DNA from: Hetaerina americana
Lineage: Eukaryota > Arthropoda > Insecta > Odonata > Calopterygidae
Direction: 5' to 3'
Length of the DNA stretch: 64,000 bases
Assembly (NCBI GenBank): GCA_022747635.1
Contig: JAKTNV010000023.1
Coordinates: 4,654,348-4,718,347, forward strand
Below are positions 48,331 through 59,214 of this stretch, piece after piece. Every line of letters starts with the position of its first letter. Position 1 is the stretch's first letter. The position numbers and the translations under genes are program-made. The notes below the pieces were generated by a model that was not told the origin of the DNA, searched no databases, and worked only from the letters and a program-made list of their open reading frames with translations.

Positions 48331-49036
48331 GTGAGTTAACTTCAGCATTTATTCAGTGAGTTAACTTCAGTTATGGAAGGCTTTTTTGCAGTGAATAAGC
48401 AGGAAAGACTTAACAATTCACCATCTTTACCATTTTAGACTCAAATTCATCTCTGTGTAACAGAGCTCCCGCAGCAAGACTTGTTGTATCCTAGCATTGG
48501 GAAAGACATGTAAAATAGTATTTTTATTATATTTTATCTGTCATTCTCAATTGAATTTATCCACAATCCAAATTTCAAATCGTAAAAGGGCAGGTGAATC
48601 TAAGGTGTTCAGTTTTGGGCTTCTAAAATCAAAAGACCTTCAGTTTAGTGATTTTCAGTTGGCGAATTTTTATATTGACACATTGGTTATTGATGGTATA
48701 TTCAGTACAACCTAAAGTAACTGTTGTTTCTCAGGTACATGAAACTCATCTGAAATTTGAAGTAAATGAAAATATGCTTATTTGTTTGGCGCAATACTCA
48801 ACATAATGGCCTGTGTTGAAACTTTGACTGGTGACGATTACAGTCTGCAGAATAGTGGAGACAAACTATTGTTGTCTGGTTAACTCATGTAATTCAATGA
48901 AAATCAAAAGCTTTTTATTCCTATAACACCTACTGTTAAACACCAATGGCTTCATGTATCTAAATTGTCAGTGGTTGAACCTTTCTTCAATTATGCTAAA
49001 TACAATTTTTATAAAGTATTTCTTTTATTTAATTAG
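48331..49036 (+). other. MED25 intron
   Basis: Begins GTGAGT and ends TTTATTTAATTAG. The open frame at 48497-48715 within it has no recognisable content. Confidence 0.7.
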
Positions 49037-49451
49037 GTACGACCATGGTTGTACCACAGAACCATCAGCAGGTGGGAATAAGTCATGGTCAACAAATGAG
49101 ATTGGGCATGGGACAAAATCAAGTGAACCTTATACCTCAAGGCACTCCAGGAAGTGGTGGAACTGGAATTGCTGCCGGAGGGAATACTGGTGGTGGTTCA
49201 GCTGCCCCTGGCAATGGTCCAGTGACAGCTGCTAACAGCCACACTCAGCAGCAGCAACCCCAGGGTGGTCAAGGAGGAGGGGTACAGCCAACTGGGACTT
49301 CACAACCTGCAGTTCGGGAGAGGCATACAATTTGGCAGGGGATTCTTGAGTGGATTGAAAAACCAAAGAATGCAAGTGATGCTACTCAAAAGTTGACACG
49401 ACATGTTCCTTGTCAAGTGTCTGCTAATACCAAGGATGGTGAACCTGAATT
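49037..49451 (+). CDS. MED25: MED25 exon: linker end and start of the ACID/PTOV domain
   Basis: The first codon is completed across the intron (G then GT gives Gly), followed by TTMVVPQNHQQVGISHGQQM. A Gly/Ser/Gln-rich stretch follows, then the domain start VRERHTIWQGILEWIEKPK, TQKLTRHVPCQVSANTKDGE and PEL. The W-x-G-x-L-E-W start and the RHVPC strand are distinctive for the activator-interacting (ACID, also called PTOV) domain shared by MED25 and PTOV1. The donor is at 49452 (GTGAGT). The last codon is split TT-G, completed by the first base of the next exon to give Leu. Confidence 0.9.
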
Positions 49452-49561
49452 GTGAGTTCTTCTGCTTGATTATCATTAATACTTTTCCTAATTAATTGGT
49501 CATCTTAAAAATTTAGGTATGTAGAATTATCAGGAACATGGTATCTGTTGGACATATCATG

Positions 49562-49625
49562 GTATCTGGAGCAGTTGGCAGAGCATTAGGCAACTGACTA
49601 AAGAGTCCAGGTTAAATTTTCAGGC
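49562..49625 (+). repeat. tRNA-like SINE scrap in the MED25 intron
   Basis: TATCTGGAGCAGTTGGCAGAGC resembles a tRNA 5' half, and TCCAGGTTAAATTTTC an eroded B box. It is too decayed to place in a family. Confidence 0.3.
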
Positions 49626-50019
49626 AGCTCCTTTGGACCCACTCATTTTAATGCTGTCGATATTTTCTTCAGAGCATTATCACTGTAAATAACTGTCAAC
49701 ATTTTAGTAATTTCTTGATAACTTATACCGCACTTCACAGAACAACTTGACATTGTATCGTTGCTCTGTGATTTTGTTAATTTCCATTTCGACAAACAGT
49801 TAGAACAAGGACAGCAGAAGCTAACATAACTGCCACCACCAAGCAAGGCGGGCTCATCAGGTCTCAGGCAACTAGCGCTGCTGGTGGGTGGGGCTTTGTC
49901 CGTGTCATGGCCCCAAGATTGCACCAGTTCGAGTATTTAATGGTTAGACCTCGTATTCATTGGGTTAATAAGTCACCAATGATCGCAAGACAAATGTTGG
50001 AGCATTTCATTGAGAACGC

Positions 50020-50180
50020 TTTGAACATCCACCGTACAGTTCCGACTTTGCCCCCAGTGATGTCCATCTGTTTGGGCCCCTAAAAAATTATTTGGGTGGA
50101 CGAACCTTTGAAAATGATGATGCTGTAGTCAAAGGAGTCCTTGGCTGTGACAGCAAACTTTTGTTCTTCTTCTGTGATTT
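50020..50180 (+). mobile_element. Mariner transposase C-terminal scrap in the MED25 intron
   Basis: The frame reads EHPPYSSDFAPSDVHLFGPL then KNYLGGRTFENDDAVV. This is the third catalytic block (PPYSxDxAPSD) and the segment after it in mariner transposases. Same strand as MED25. No terminal repeats were located. Confidence 0.7.
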
Positions 50181-51419
50181 CTTTGCTCCTGACTATCTAG
50201 CTAAATTTCAGGAAGTTACTTTGATTTTTAATACCTTTATCTAGTTTTGCAAATTATTTATTGACTTACCCTCGTTCTTCAGATCTGTGATAAGCAAATC
50301 TTCCAACATGGATACTTGAATCCATTGCTTGACACCATCATGAGAGAATCTATTTTGCACTGAGCAGTACATGCGGATACTTTGCAGTACTTATGTACTG
50401 GAAACACAGTTCAGTGCCTCTGGAATTATAAAAGTACTCCAAAAAACACTCAGTTGAATTTGGTGCCCAATATATCAAAAGCAGTTGTCTTAAATCGTGA
50501 ATACGAAATTCACTATCTGTGATGCTCATGAGTGGAACGTTGTGTGGGAACAATTTATACTCTTTGGCAATAACCTCATCACATTGCTTCTCTGATTGAT
50601 AAACGTTTGAAATTTAGACTTGAAAAAGAGCTCAAATTACATAAATTATAAAGGTAGGAATAATATTGTTTTGCTGAGAACTTTGACCCTACTTATAATT
50701 TCTGGTATGTTTTTAGGATGGAAATCATTGTTTGCATGACGCATCAGTGTTTCAGAGCTTCTGTGTAAAGGTGTTTATTGCAGTAATTAAAGCTACAAAT
50801 TGTAAACAAACATCTTTCTCCCCTGTATGATTCAATCACTGCTGTCCGCAGTTCCCTTATTTGCAGATGACCTTTCATTCGTTCGTGAGTGCTGCCACAC
50901 TGAGTCAATAAGCAAAGTGAATGTTTCTTTGCTCCCTGGTTGAATTTGGTATTGACCTTTAGAGTTTTGCATCTGTAGGTGTATCTCCATCCTAGATCCA
51001 CCAAAATAGAATTTTTCAGTATCCTATGGAAATTTTATGAACTAAATTAAGTTTTTACTCTTTATGCTAGTGAATGATTACCAAAAAATAAATAACTGAA
51101 TTTTGCATTGATTATGATAACTAAATTAAACAAAATCTAAGTCTAACAGATTGTGCTCATTGCAGTTTTTAAAGGGCATGTAATTTACGTATACTTGTAC
51201 AAGGCACTTTCTCTTTCAATTGGCTTTTTCATATTTAAGAAACAGAAAGTGAGTACAAATTAAGAGATGTTTCTATGGTGGGAAGTATTCCTTTGAGAAC
51301 ATGCATAATAGTTTTATGACATTTACTTGATGATTGATACAATCCTATGTTGCAAGTATCACAATTAATTTCTTTGTTTTAATTATTTCTCATTGATAAG
51401 TGATATTTAATTTTTCCAG

Positions 51420-51582
51420 GAAAGCAGATGCATGGCCGCAAAAGTTAATAATGCAACTAATGCCCAAACAACTCATTGGAAATATTGGCGGTGCTTATTT
51501 AAAGAATTCTAAATCTGTGTTATTTCACCCTCAAAACTGTGAAGCTCTTGAATCTTTAACCAAGGTCATGAGCTCGGGCTTT
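51420..51582 (+). CDS. MED25: MED25 exon: ACID domain, middle
   Basis: The exon starts with one base completing the Leu codon, then [40 protein letters not shown] and [14 protein letters not shown]. The [15 protein letters not shown] segment is strongly typical of the MED25/PTOV ACID fold, a beta-barrel that contacts acidic activation domains. Acceptor TTTTTCCAG at 51411-51419; donor GTAAGT at 51583. The exon ends on a codon boundary. Confidence 0.95.
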
Positions 51583-51683
51583 GTAAGTATCTCATGAATG
51601 TTTTCTACAGAATAAGTACTTGTGTAAACTTTTTAAAGGACACTTATAACAAATGTTAAAAATGGATCGCTCCTCATTTTCAG

Positions 51684-51875
51684 GCTGGCTGTGTCCACTT
51701 CACAAGTGTACCTAGCCCTGCTGCATGTGACATTAAAGTTTTAATCCTTTTATATACATCTGAGAAGAGAGCTTATTTAGGATTTATACCGAACGACCAA
51801 GCTGCATTTGTTGATCGCCTTCGCAAAGTTATTCAACATCAGAAGTCAACTCAGGCAATGATTAGACAAGGCCAG
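51684..51875 (+). CDS. MED25: MED25 exon: ACID domain, end
   Basis: This 64-codon exon follows TTTTCAG and reads [40 protein letters not shown] and [17 protein letters not shown], ending IRQGQ at a GTAAGA donor (51876). It completes the ACID domain (the [20 protein letters not shown] helix region). The protein should continue in at least one more exon, because there is no stop here. I did not find that exon before 64000, so it may be further downstream or hidden in the transposon-rich intron. Confidence 0.95.
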
Positions 51876-52111
51876 GTAAGAAAAGCTCTTGATCAGTGAT
51901 ACTGTTTAAATTTGAATAAAAACTGTATGGTTTTTTGGTGATGGTATGTGTTTTAGGTATTGATGTGGTCGAACTTAGAACGTTAAGAGAAATATTCTGG
52001 GCCACTGCACTAAAATGCTGAGTTTGGATTTTCTGGCACTGGCTCTATTACTTACCATTTGTTTAAACACTCTTTTAATTCAGTACTTTATCTTATCATA
52101 TTCATGGTTTA

Positions 52112-53026
52112 CAGGGTTCGTCCGGAAAATAAGTGTACTGAGCTCAGGAAAAAAAATTTATTACACTTTTACATATCTTAAGCTAATATTCCTCAAAATA
52201 GGACCCTTGTGAGTCGATACACTTGTTCCAGCGGCGTTCCCATTCCTGGAACGCTCCCGCGAAGGCATCATCGGGAACCTCTCGAAGACACGTCGTCACG
52301 GCCTCTTTGACGGCGTCCAAAGTCCCGTATCGCGTTCCTTTCAAACTCCTCTTTTTCTTCGGGAACAGAACAGTTCTCTAAAAAATGTGGATCATTTTTG
52401 CAGTGATCCGCAAGTTGTGTCGCGATTTCCAAACGATTGAGTCTTTGATCATCACTGAGCACTTTCGGCACCAACTTTGGACACATTTTTCGCATCTGTA
52501 ATTGCTCCCTAATAATCTCGTGCACTATTGTTTTTGGCACATTACACTGCTCTGCTATCATCCGAACACTAAGACGACGATCAGAGTTCAGTACATCGCG
52601 AACTTTTCGCACATTTTCGTCGGTGAGTGTCGTTGATGGGCGTCCAGGCCGTGGTTCGTCGTCGACCTCTTCTCTGCCCTCCACGAACATCTTGTGCCAC
52701 CGAAAGATCATGTTTCTGGACATGGCTGACTCCCCGTAAGCCTGGTTAATCATACCGACAGTTTCGGTAGACGATTTCCCAAGCTTTACCGCAAATTTGA
52801 TGGAATAACGCTGCTCCAAAAACTTCGGCATCGCGTTCCGTGACGTGGGTCGAGCGTGGAGGTTCGCGTTAACAGAGCTCCTCACTACACCACAGCTCAG
52901 AGCCGACTGCCTTTTTCAGCGTCGCTTGCCAACATACCCCCTCCAATCGCAGCCCGTCAGAGCGGTGCTGGGCGCGCCCGGAGCGGCGGGAAAAAATCAG
53001 TACACTTATTTTCCGGACGAACCCTG
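52112..53026 (-). mobile_element. Young mariner-type element with perfect 27-bp inverted ends (deleted)
   Basis: The left end is CAGGGTTCGTCCGGAAAATA plus AGTGTAC, and the right end is its exact complement. TA dinucleotides flank both (52110-52111 and 53027-53028). Length is 915 bp. GC content is clearly higher than its surroundings. The minus strand carries the transposase N-terminus, then a large internal deletion, then the C-terminus in a different frame. With perfect ends and little decay, this is one of the most recent insertions in the window, and may have been mobilised by a full-length relative elsewhere. Confidence 0.9.
52268..52885 (-). pseudogene. Deleted mariner-type transposase (205-residue chimeric frame)
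   Basis: Residues about 19-145 are the bipartite DNA-binding half: MPKFLEQRYSIKFAVKLGKS, MIFRWHKMFVEGREEV, the linker RPGRPS, and a second helix-turn-helix in RLSVRMIAEQCNVPKTIVHE. KLVPKVLSDDQRLNRLEIA follows. The catalytic core is deleted. The last about 38 residues (NCSVPEEKEEFERN onward) are the C-terminal coding sequence read out of frame. In the other frame the same DNA gives LFPKKKRSLKGTRYGTLDAV and ends FQEWERRWNKCIDSQGSYF. It could make a DNA-binding protein without cutting activity. Confidence 0.85.
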
Positions 53027-53028
53027 TA

Positions 53029-53565
53029 TATTAAAAGTACCTGGGAAATTTTTGGAAGAATAGATTTCAGATATTTCTGCATTGCCTCAAAATTCTTCAT
53101 AGCACATCCCTTGAGCATCAGCACACTTTTGCCAGTGGCTTTTCCACAACTGGAAGGCTCCGTAGTAGGCGGATTCTTAAAGGTCTTCACGGGTACTCAT
53201 GCAAGATTCTTTGACTGTACTAAGGGTGGTGCCGTTGAGGGAGGGTTTCATATTTGGGCATAGGAAATAGTCTGCTGGTGCCAAGTCTGGACGGTGAGGG
53301 GGTTGAGGAGTCATGGTGTCGCATTGTAGAAGGTCTTTGCAAGCAGACACTCAACTCTGCTTTTGGTTGCTCGCGAAGACCTTTGGGACAAGTTTAGTCC
53401 AGGTCATTTAGATCACCAAATTGTCATTGCTAATGGTGTGCACTGTCATATTATCTAAGCTAATATGATCTGCAATTATGCATGCACTTAATCGATGGTC
53501 TGAATTCATTTAAATTTGCGTATGATGAAGCTTTATTTTGCCAATCATCCAAGAAGAGTCATTAC
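53029..53565 (-). mobile_element. Second, older mariner-type remnant (internally deleted)
   Basis: On the minus strand, NSDHRLSACIIADHISLD near 53450-53510 and TKLVPKVFAS are the DNA-binding end. PHRPDLAPADYFLCPNMK near 53240-53310 then follows, the third catalytic block with its Asp (AD) intact, and FQLWKSHWQKCADAQGMCYEE ends near 53080. The core between them is missing, as in its neighbour at 52112-53026. Base changes are many, so it is older. No clear ends were found. Confidence 0.65.
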
Positions 53566-53711
53566 TGAGTGCATCATCAAGTTAGTACAAAAGGTGCAGG
53601 ATGAAAATTCATGTAAACAAAACAAATTTTATGCAGTTTTTGATTAAGAGGAAAGCTAAGTTAACTATTTAAATAGGATTCCATAAGCTAGAGTAGGTTT
53701 AACAGCGTAAA

Positions 53712-54955
53712 CGTGGGCGGTTCAATAAGTACCCGTGCTTGACAACAAAGGGCGTTCCTGAGGGAAGTTTATGTTATCATCGTGTGCTGCCATCTATCAA
53801 ACGACGGCGAAACAATTTTCAGACTGCTTTAAAGGTTAGTTTGGATTTGGCAGCCATTCGAGTAAGACGTGTTTCGTGATTTTCGCTAAGATGGAAAAAG
53901 AGCAGTATCATTCGTTAATTCGCTTTTTGTTTTTGGATGGGAAGAAATTCGAGGAGATAAAAGCAAAGTTGGATGCTTTTTATGGGGACATTTCGCCATC
54001 TATGACCACAGCTAGATATTGGTCCAATGAATTTAAACGTGGGCGAACATCTGGAAATCTTTCAAAAAGTCCACGCCATGATTCTCGCTGATCGACAAAC
54101 AGAAGTGCGCGAAGTAGCAGAGGCCGTGGGTGTGTCGACTGGAACGGCAATTAATATTTTACATGATAAGTTGGCGATGAAAAAATTGTCGCCCCGATGG
54201 ATGTTGCGATTGCTCACGGTGGACAACAAGCTGATCTGGCTGTCAACTTCGAAGCAGTATTTGCAGCAATTTAAGCGAGATCCAAAGGTGTTTTTGCGTC
54301 GAGTTATCACTGTTGATGAAACCTGGATTCATCATTACACACCAGAAACTAAGCAACTATCAAAACAATGGATTTCTCCTGGTGAATCTGCTCCAAATAA
54401 GGAAAAGATGGTCTGATCGGGCGGAAAGGTCATGGTGATGGTTTTTTGGGATGCAAATGGCATTATCCTCATGGATTTTTTAGAAAAAGGAAGAACGATC
54501 ACTGGGAAATACTTCAGTGAGTTATTGGACCACTTTGACAAATAATTGAAGGAGACACAGCTGCAGTTGGCAAAAAAGAAGGTGCTGTTTCACCACATTA
54601 ATGCACCAGCACATTCATCCGGAGTTGTCGCCACCAAACTGCATGAACTACATTATGAATTGCTGCCGCACCCCCCGTATTCACCTGATCTGGCTCCCTG
54701 CCACTTTTTCTTATTCCTCAACATGAAGAAATGGCTCGCGGGAAAAAAATTTAGCTCAAATGAGGAAGTTATTGCCGAAACAGGTGTATTTTGTAGAGTT
54801 CGACTAATCCTGTTTTTTGGAGGGGTTAAAAAAAATGGCCGGAACGTTGGGAGAAGTGTATCTTTCTAAAAGGGGACTAAGTTGAAAAATAAAAAAAAAA
54901 TTTTGAAAAAAATTGTTTTTTCATTTCTAACACGAGTACCTATTGAACCGTCCTC
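53712..54955 (+). mobile_element. Mariner element, full-length, inserted in RTE copy 3
   Basis: The left end reads CGTGGGCGGTTCAATAAGTA and the right end, read from its strand, TGAGGACGGTTCAATAGGTA; they match with a few changes. TA follows the right end (54956-54957); the expected TA at the left has become AA. Length of 1.24 kb is normal. The transposase lies on the plus strand from about 53891. Confidence 0.8.
53891..54840 (+). pseudogene. Mariner transposase pseudogene with lost catalytic residues
   Basis: The frame starts MEKEQYHSLIRFLFLDGKKF, shifts near 54060-54085, and continues with RQTEVREVAEAVGVSTG. The first catalytic block is intact (ITVDETWIHHYTPE at about 54305). The second reads FHHINAPAHSS, with Ile in place of Asp, and the third reads PPYSPDLAPCHFFLF, with His in place of the Asp. 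Stops occur after NKEKMV (54414) and LDHFDK (54543), and a frame change near the C-terminus. Two of three catalytic acids are gone, so it is dead. Confidence 0.8.
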
Positions 54956-55085
54956 ATATATCTTGAAAGATTTTGCACCAAATTGGGCAAAATTGGAGTT
55001 TTATTTAGGAAATAAGCTTTCACAAAGAGAAGGGAATTGATGACAGAGATCTTAAGCAAGGATGTTAAGAAAAGGCTGGTTTTGC

Positions 55086-55560
55086 TGCAGCACCACATGT
55101 AAGGTGAAATTAAAAGTGCTACAATGTATACCTTTAAGATTATTTGGGAAATTCATGAAGGAAGTACTTTCAATGAAATATTAAATCTCTGTTCCTTACT
55201 GCTGACTCACAACAGTGTTATTATCAAAATATGTAATCAAGGCAACTGTTTTCTATCCCTGATGCAGGAAGAAAACTTAATATAAGGTATTTTTCCAACA
55301 AATTCAGCTTGTCCTTAAAGTTATACCCAAATACCCTCAGTCCATAAGATGCAATCTGATTTTAGGGTACATTTTCAGCTAAAATAGTGCATTTTATGGA
55401 CTGGGAAATATGTTGCATGATCCATATCCTTGCAATCAGCTCTTATACTTTTATCTACAAGGACATTGAGCAGTCATGGTGATATTTGACATCCTTGTTT
55501 CGCACCATATATTATGTGGAATCAGCCACTCAATTTCCCAGTTATTCTTCCTCAAATCTG
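55086..55560 (-). mobile_element. Possible LINE reverse-transcriptase scrap
   Basis: Read on the minus strand near 55425-55510 is AKQGCQIS, a stop or Pro gap, then LLNVLVDKSIRA. This resembles the R-Q-G-C-P-x-S-P-L-L-F-N block of LINE reverse transcriptases. The segment 55125-55340 is also similar to 63800-64000. Family unknown. Confidence 0.35.
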
Positions 55561-55783
55561 TCTTCTCAACTTAAAAAATATGTTTTTACTGTGTTAAACT
55601 CATCCTGAGGAAACATATTCTGCTGAAACTCAAAGGAAAATGTTATTAATGGCATTAATATCTTGCAGTATCTCAATAAGAATACAAAGTGAGATTTACA
55701 TTAGGTTCATGTCATTAGCTGTTTTTTTTCAAGACTGTTTGTTACAACTTGCAACTTTGAACAGTATGCTATGAATATATGTA

Positions 55784-57291
55784 CAGTTGAACCATGCTAA
55801 TGAGCACCCTGAATCAGAAGGAATTAGCATGACAAGCGAAAATATTTTGATGAAAAATAACTTGCTTCACAAGCTACTTAAGCATAGCAATTGACAAGGA
55901 GAGGGTAATTCCCAGAGCGATTGTGCGCTGGCTCCCTCCTTCAGTTTGTGTTTAGCCCTCGTTACATAGCTAGCATCTTTGTGTCACTAGTGATCACACA
56001 TTTTTCCAAACTTGTGTTCAGATATATTTAATGAAAATAGAAAGTAGAAATGAAAAGTAAAATCATTGAAAAATAAGGACAAGGAGTGAGAGTGGCTGAG
56101 CTAGCAAGCACACATAATCGGTCTTCATCAACGATTTGCTCCATCCTCAAGAACAAGGACAAAATTAATGAAATGGATGCTTCAAAGGTAGTGGCAAGAG
56201 TATCTACAAAATGGTTGCCTATTCTCAACCATATTGAAACGTTGCTTCTCATATGGATAAATGAGAAGCAATTGCAATGTGACACTTTTTCCTTGAGTAT
56301 CATTTGTGATAAGGCAAAAGTGATTTTCACTAAACTTGTTAAGAAGATGCCAGGTTCATCAATGGCTGGTGAAGTATTTTAGGCAGAAGAGAACTTCATC
56401 GGTGACTTCAAGAAACTAGTAGATTCTGAGGGTTACATGCCACAACAGGTTTTTAATGGTGATGAGATGGATCTCTTCTGGAAGATGATGCCAAAGCAAA
56501 CCTACATGTAACAGGAGAGAAGAGTGCATTGCCCGACCACAAAGTCAATGTAAGGCTACCGTACCGTACCGTAGGCTGCTATTTTTTGCCAATGCAAGCG
56601 GCTATTAAAAAATGAACCCCTGGCTTATTAACCAATCATAAACACCACAAAACTTCAAGAAGTTTAAAGACGAGAAGAGCTGGAAAAATGTAATGTGGAG
56701 GTCTTGGGAAGCTGTTGCGTCGCACCATGTGTACAAGGTATGCCACAAATAAGTTAGTGGCTCTGCTTGCTAGAAATTTATTTAATGATATGGATGAGTT
56801 GCATTTTCATAAAATTTTGAAGCATTGACAATAGCAAATGGCTATACAGCTATTTATTTTATTTATTTATTTAGTATAAGTCCGAAAACAGCACATTTTG
56901 GCCTTTACATCGAACTATTAACAACGATAACAATGGTCACATTTACAAACACCCACCTATCTAGTATCTAAAAACCTATCTAGTAAAGAACGATGAATTT
57001 ATCATTGATAATAAGCATTATTTTGATTCTTTTTTGTTTGTACAAATCGAGTGCATGTTCAATGTTGGTTCATTCCACAATATAAGAAAATTTGAAGGTG
57101 ATTCACGATCCTAAACAACTTATATATAATTTCTTTGAAAAAACCTAGTATATAGTTTCTATTTTTCGGCATGGAATGCATTATCGCATTTTACGGTAAA
57201 TTAAATGGGAAAAATCATTTCACTAAATGGGAGTTTCGTTTCACCAGAAAGATTATGAAATGAATTATGCTTGTTGTAAAAGGTTCCACTG
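55784..57291 (+). mobile_element. Tigger/pogo-like DNA transposon, copy 3
   Basis: It starts CAGTTGAACCATGCTAATGAG after a TA (55782-55783) and ends GGTTCCACTG before a TA (57292-57293). The plus strand encodes the CENP-B-type region GVRVAELASTHNRSSSTIC, ILKNKDKINEMDASKVVARV, LLLIWINEKQLQCDTFSLS and LVKKMPGSSMAGEVF. After a stop, EENFIGDFKKLVDSEGYMPQ follows. A foreign-looking segment at about 56845-57050 interrupts the 3' part. Confidence 0.75.
56086..56510 (+). pseudogene. Tigger transposase pseudogene
   Basis: The DNA-binding half (56086-56382) is an open stretch ending at a stop after MAGEVF. The catalytic start continues in the same frame with EENFIGDFKKLVDSEG and QVFNGDEMDLFWKMMPKQTY, then a stop. 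The Asp in NGDEM is the expected first catalytic acid. The second helix-turn-helix is recognisable by W-x-N-E (LLLIWINEKQL). The C-terminal two thirds of the catalytic domain are missing or unreadable. Confidence 0.75.
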
Positions 57292-57293
57292 TA

Positions 57294-59101
57294 TTTGGAT
57301 TAAAATTTCCTTGCATGTTCTTTTTCCTCTTAACTATTCTCAACTAATGAAATGAGTTGTGTAACCTCAAAACCAGTGCTCTTCTTGTAATTAATTTCCA
57401 ATTGAGGCCATGCCATGTCCACACAAAATCCTTTAGTCAGTCAATGTAGACTGTAGATAAAAGTAAACACCCAGATTTGTTCTCAGGTAAGAACTGAAGG
57501 ATATTTTAATTATAAGTATTAGTCATATTTTGATATGCCTTGAGGGATATGATAAGTCTTCATTGACATTACCATATGCATTAATCTCACCAAAAGTGCA
57601 GTTTTTATTGTAAAACGGTTAGTATAATAAGATGTTTTCATTAAGAAAGGTTATGAATAAGAGCAGTGTCTTAGTAAATAACCGAGTCTTTATTTGAAAT
57701 TTCATCTTCTTTTTTAAAACTAGTTTGTAGGAGAACTAGTTTTTTTCCAACAATGCATTGCTACCCCCTCTTTGGGTTTAATTCCAACTTCCAAGTATTG
57801 CAACAGTGCTCTAATCCATTCCATAGTCTGCTACTGCTGCCTTATTCTCATGGCTGCCAATATCTCTGTTAACAGCTGTGTAATCTGCAAATGGCCAATG
57901 TTTACTTATAACTATAATGCTAATGTCAATAATATAGGCTGTGTTCCTCAGTATCCATCATGAGAAATTATTTAATCCTGCATAAGCTATGTTATCAATT
58001 TGATAGGCTTCTAACTTTGTGTGGAGCTTGCTATGAGACACTTTCAATCTCTTTTTTGAATTATAGAGAAACTGCATTGACTGGAATACTATTTCCTCCC
58101 AAGCCAATAATATTATGAATAATAAGTCCAAGTAGGGTCTCATGGGTGCATTTATTGTGGTGCAGCGGCATCAAACTAACAAATTGGTTCTAATAACTTG
58201 CATAAAATGAATGTGAAAGAGATAAAGCTGTAATTATGGGTTACTCCTATATTTGGCATTCTCTTGTCATCAATTTCCATGCAATCTATTTGGGACTTCT
58301 TTTATATGATCGATAGGTATTTACCTATTTCACATGACTGTTCCTTATTCTTGCAAGTCTGTATTTGGTCAGGTCCAAATAATTAATCAGAGTTGATGGT
58401 TTTCAGAGAGTATTCCATTCTGCTGGGTAAAATTGCAATTTTTGGCTGCTGGAAGAACTGTATAGGTTATCTCTTAGTGGTGACTGATAGGTTTAACAAA
58501 GGAAAAGATGGACAGATCTTTATTATTCTATTCTACTTTGGTTTGTAATTGTGTTTTTTATTTATTTATAATGATGAATACACATAGTGAAGAATGCACT
58601 ATTAGGTAAAATCTTAAATTGAAAAAGACAACCATTGCAAGAACATAAGCCATCAGTCTAAAGAGTACATGCCATGTACTTCGACTGCCTGAGCAATTTC
58701 ACTCTCAGATACCGTGTATGGTGGAAGTCAGCATTAGTCTACACATTCAACAGCGAAAGGGGTCCAGTAGTGCTCTCATATATTGAAGCAAAAAGTTTAA
58801 CTAACTCAATCTTTATAACAGTGTTGAGCTCTTCTATATTACCTATAATCTCATAAGCCTTTGGCATTTTGTCCTCCTAAATTTGAAATCTGCAAGAACC
58901 ATTCTGGTGTTGTGTCTTCATTCTCAAAGCATAGTCTAGTACCTCCTTTTCATTTTCTGAAATTTTTGTTGCGTCAAAATGCATTATGGTAAATAATTTA
59001 GTCTTGCCTATTTCCTAAATTATTTCTGTTCAACATAGGTACTTGCATAAAAGGTATCCATTCTGTATTATTTTAGAAATTAATCTGAGCAGTAGAAAAT
59101 T
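57294..59101. other. AT-rich non-coding stretch
   Basis: No recognisable element. Short open frames here (57772-57963, 58674-58856) have no domain. Confidence 0.4.
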
Positions 59102-59214
59102 GATCCCCCTGCCGTGATGTGTGAATTTCACACGCCGTCGAGATTATTACTGGGTGAACTCTACCATCACCTACTGAACTGACCTTCGGGTTGATTACTG
59201 TGTTAATGGTTTAG
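59102..59214 (+). repeat. SINE family A, 3' fragment
   Basis: The run CCCTGCCGTGATGTGTGAATT, CACACGCCG, TACTGGGTGAACTCTACCATC, and CCTTCGGGTTGATTACTGTG is the 3' part of family A. The tRNA-like head is missing. It is on the plus strand and rather well preserved. Confidence 0.8.

Larger units (their letters stand above)
49452..51419 (+). other. MED25 intron with a mariner scrap
   Basis: Starts GTGAGT, ends TTTTTCCAG. It contains a mariner C-terminal scrap at about 50020-50180 and a tRNA-like scrap near 49562-49625. The rest is unassigned, including a segment at 49790-49960 that is less AT-rich than its surroundings. Confidence 0.65.
53585..55085 (+). mobile_element. RTE-like LINE, copy 3 (tail remnant), split by a mariner
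   Basis: Bases 53585-53711 follow copy 1 from the post-FADD region (GGTGCAGGATGAAAATTCATG, then AGCTAAGTTAACTATTTAA). Bases 54958-55085 continue it with AGAAGGGAATTGATGACAG and AAGGATGTTAAGAAAAGGCT, matching 29180-29225. The gap is exactly the mariner insertion. Only about 250 bp of LINE remains, and it is much more decayed than copies 1 and 2. Confidence 0.7.
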
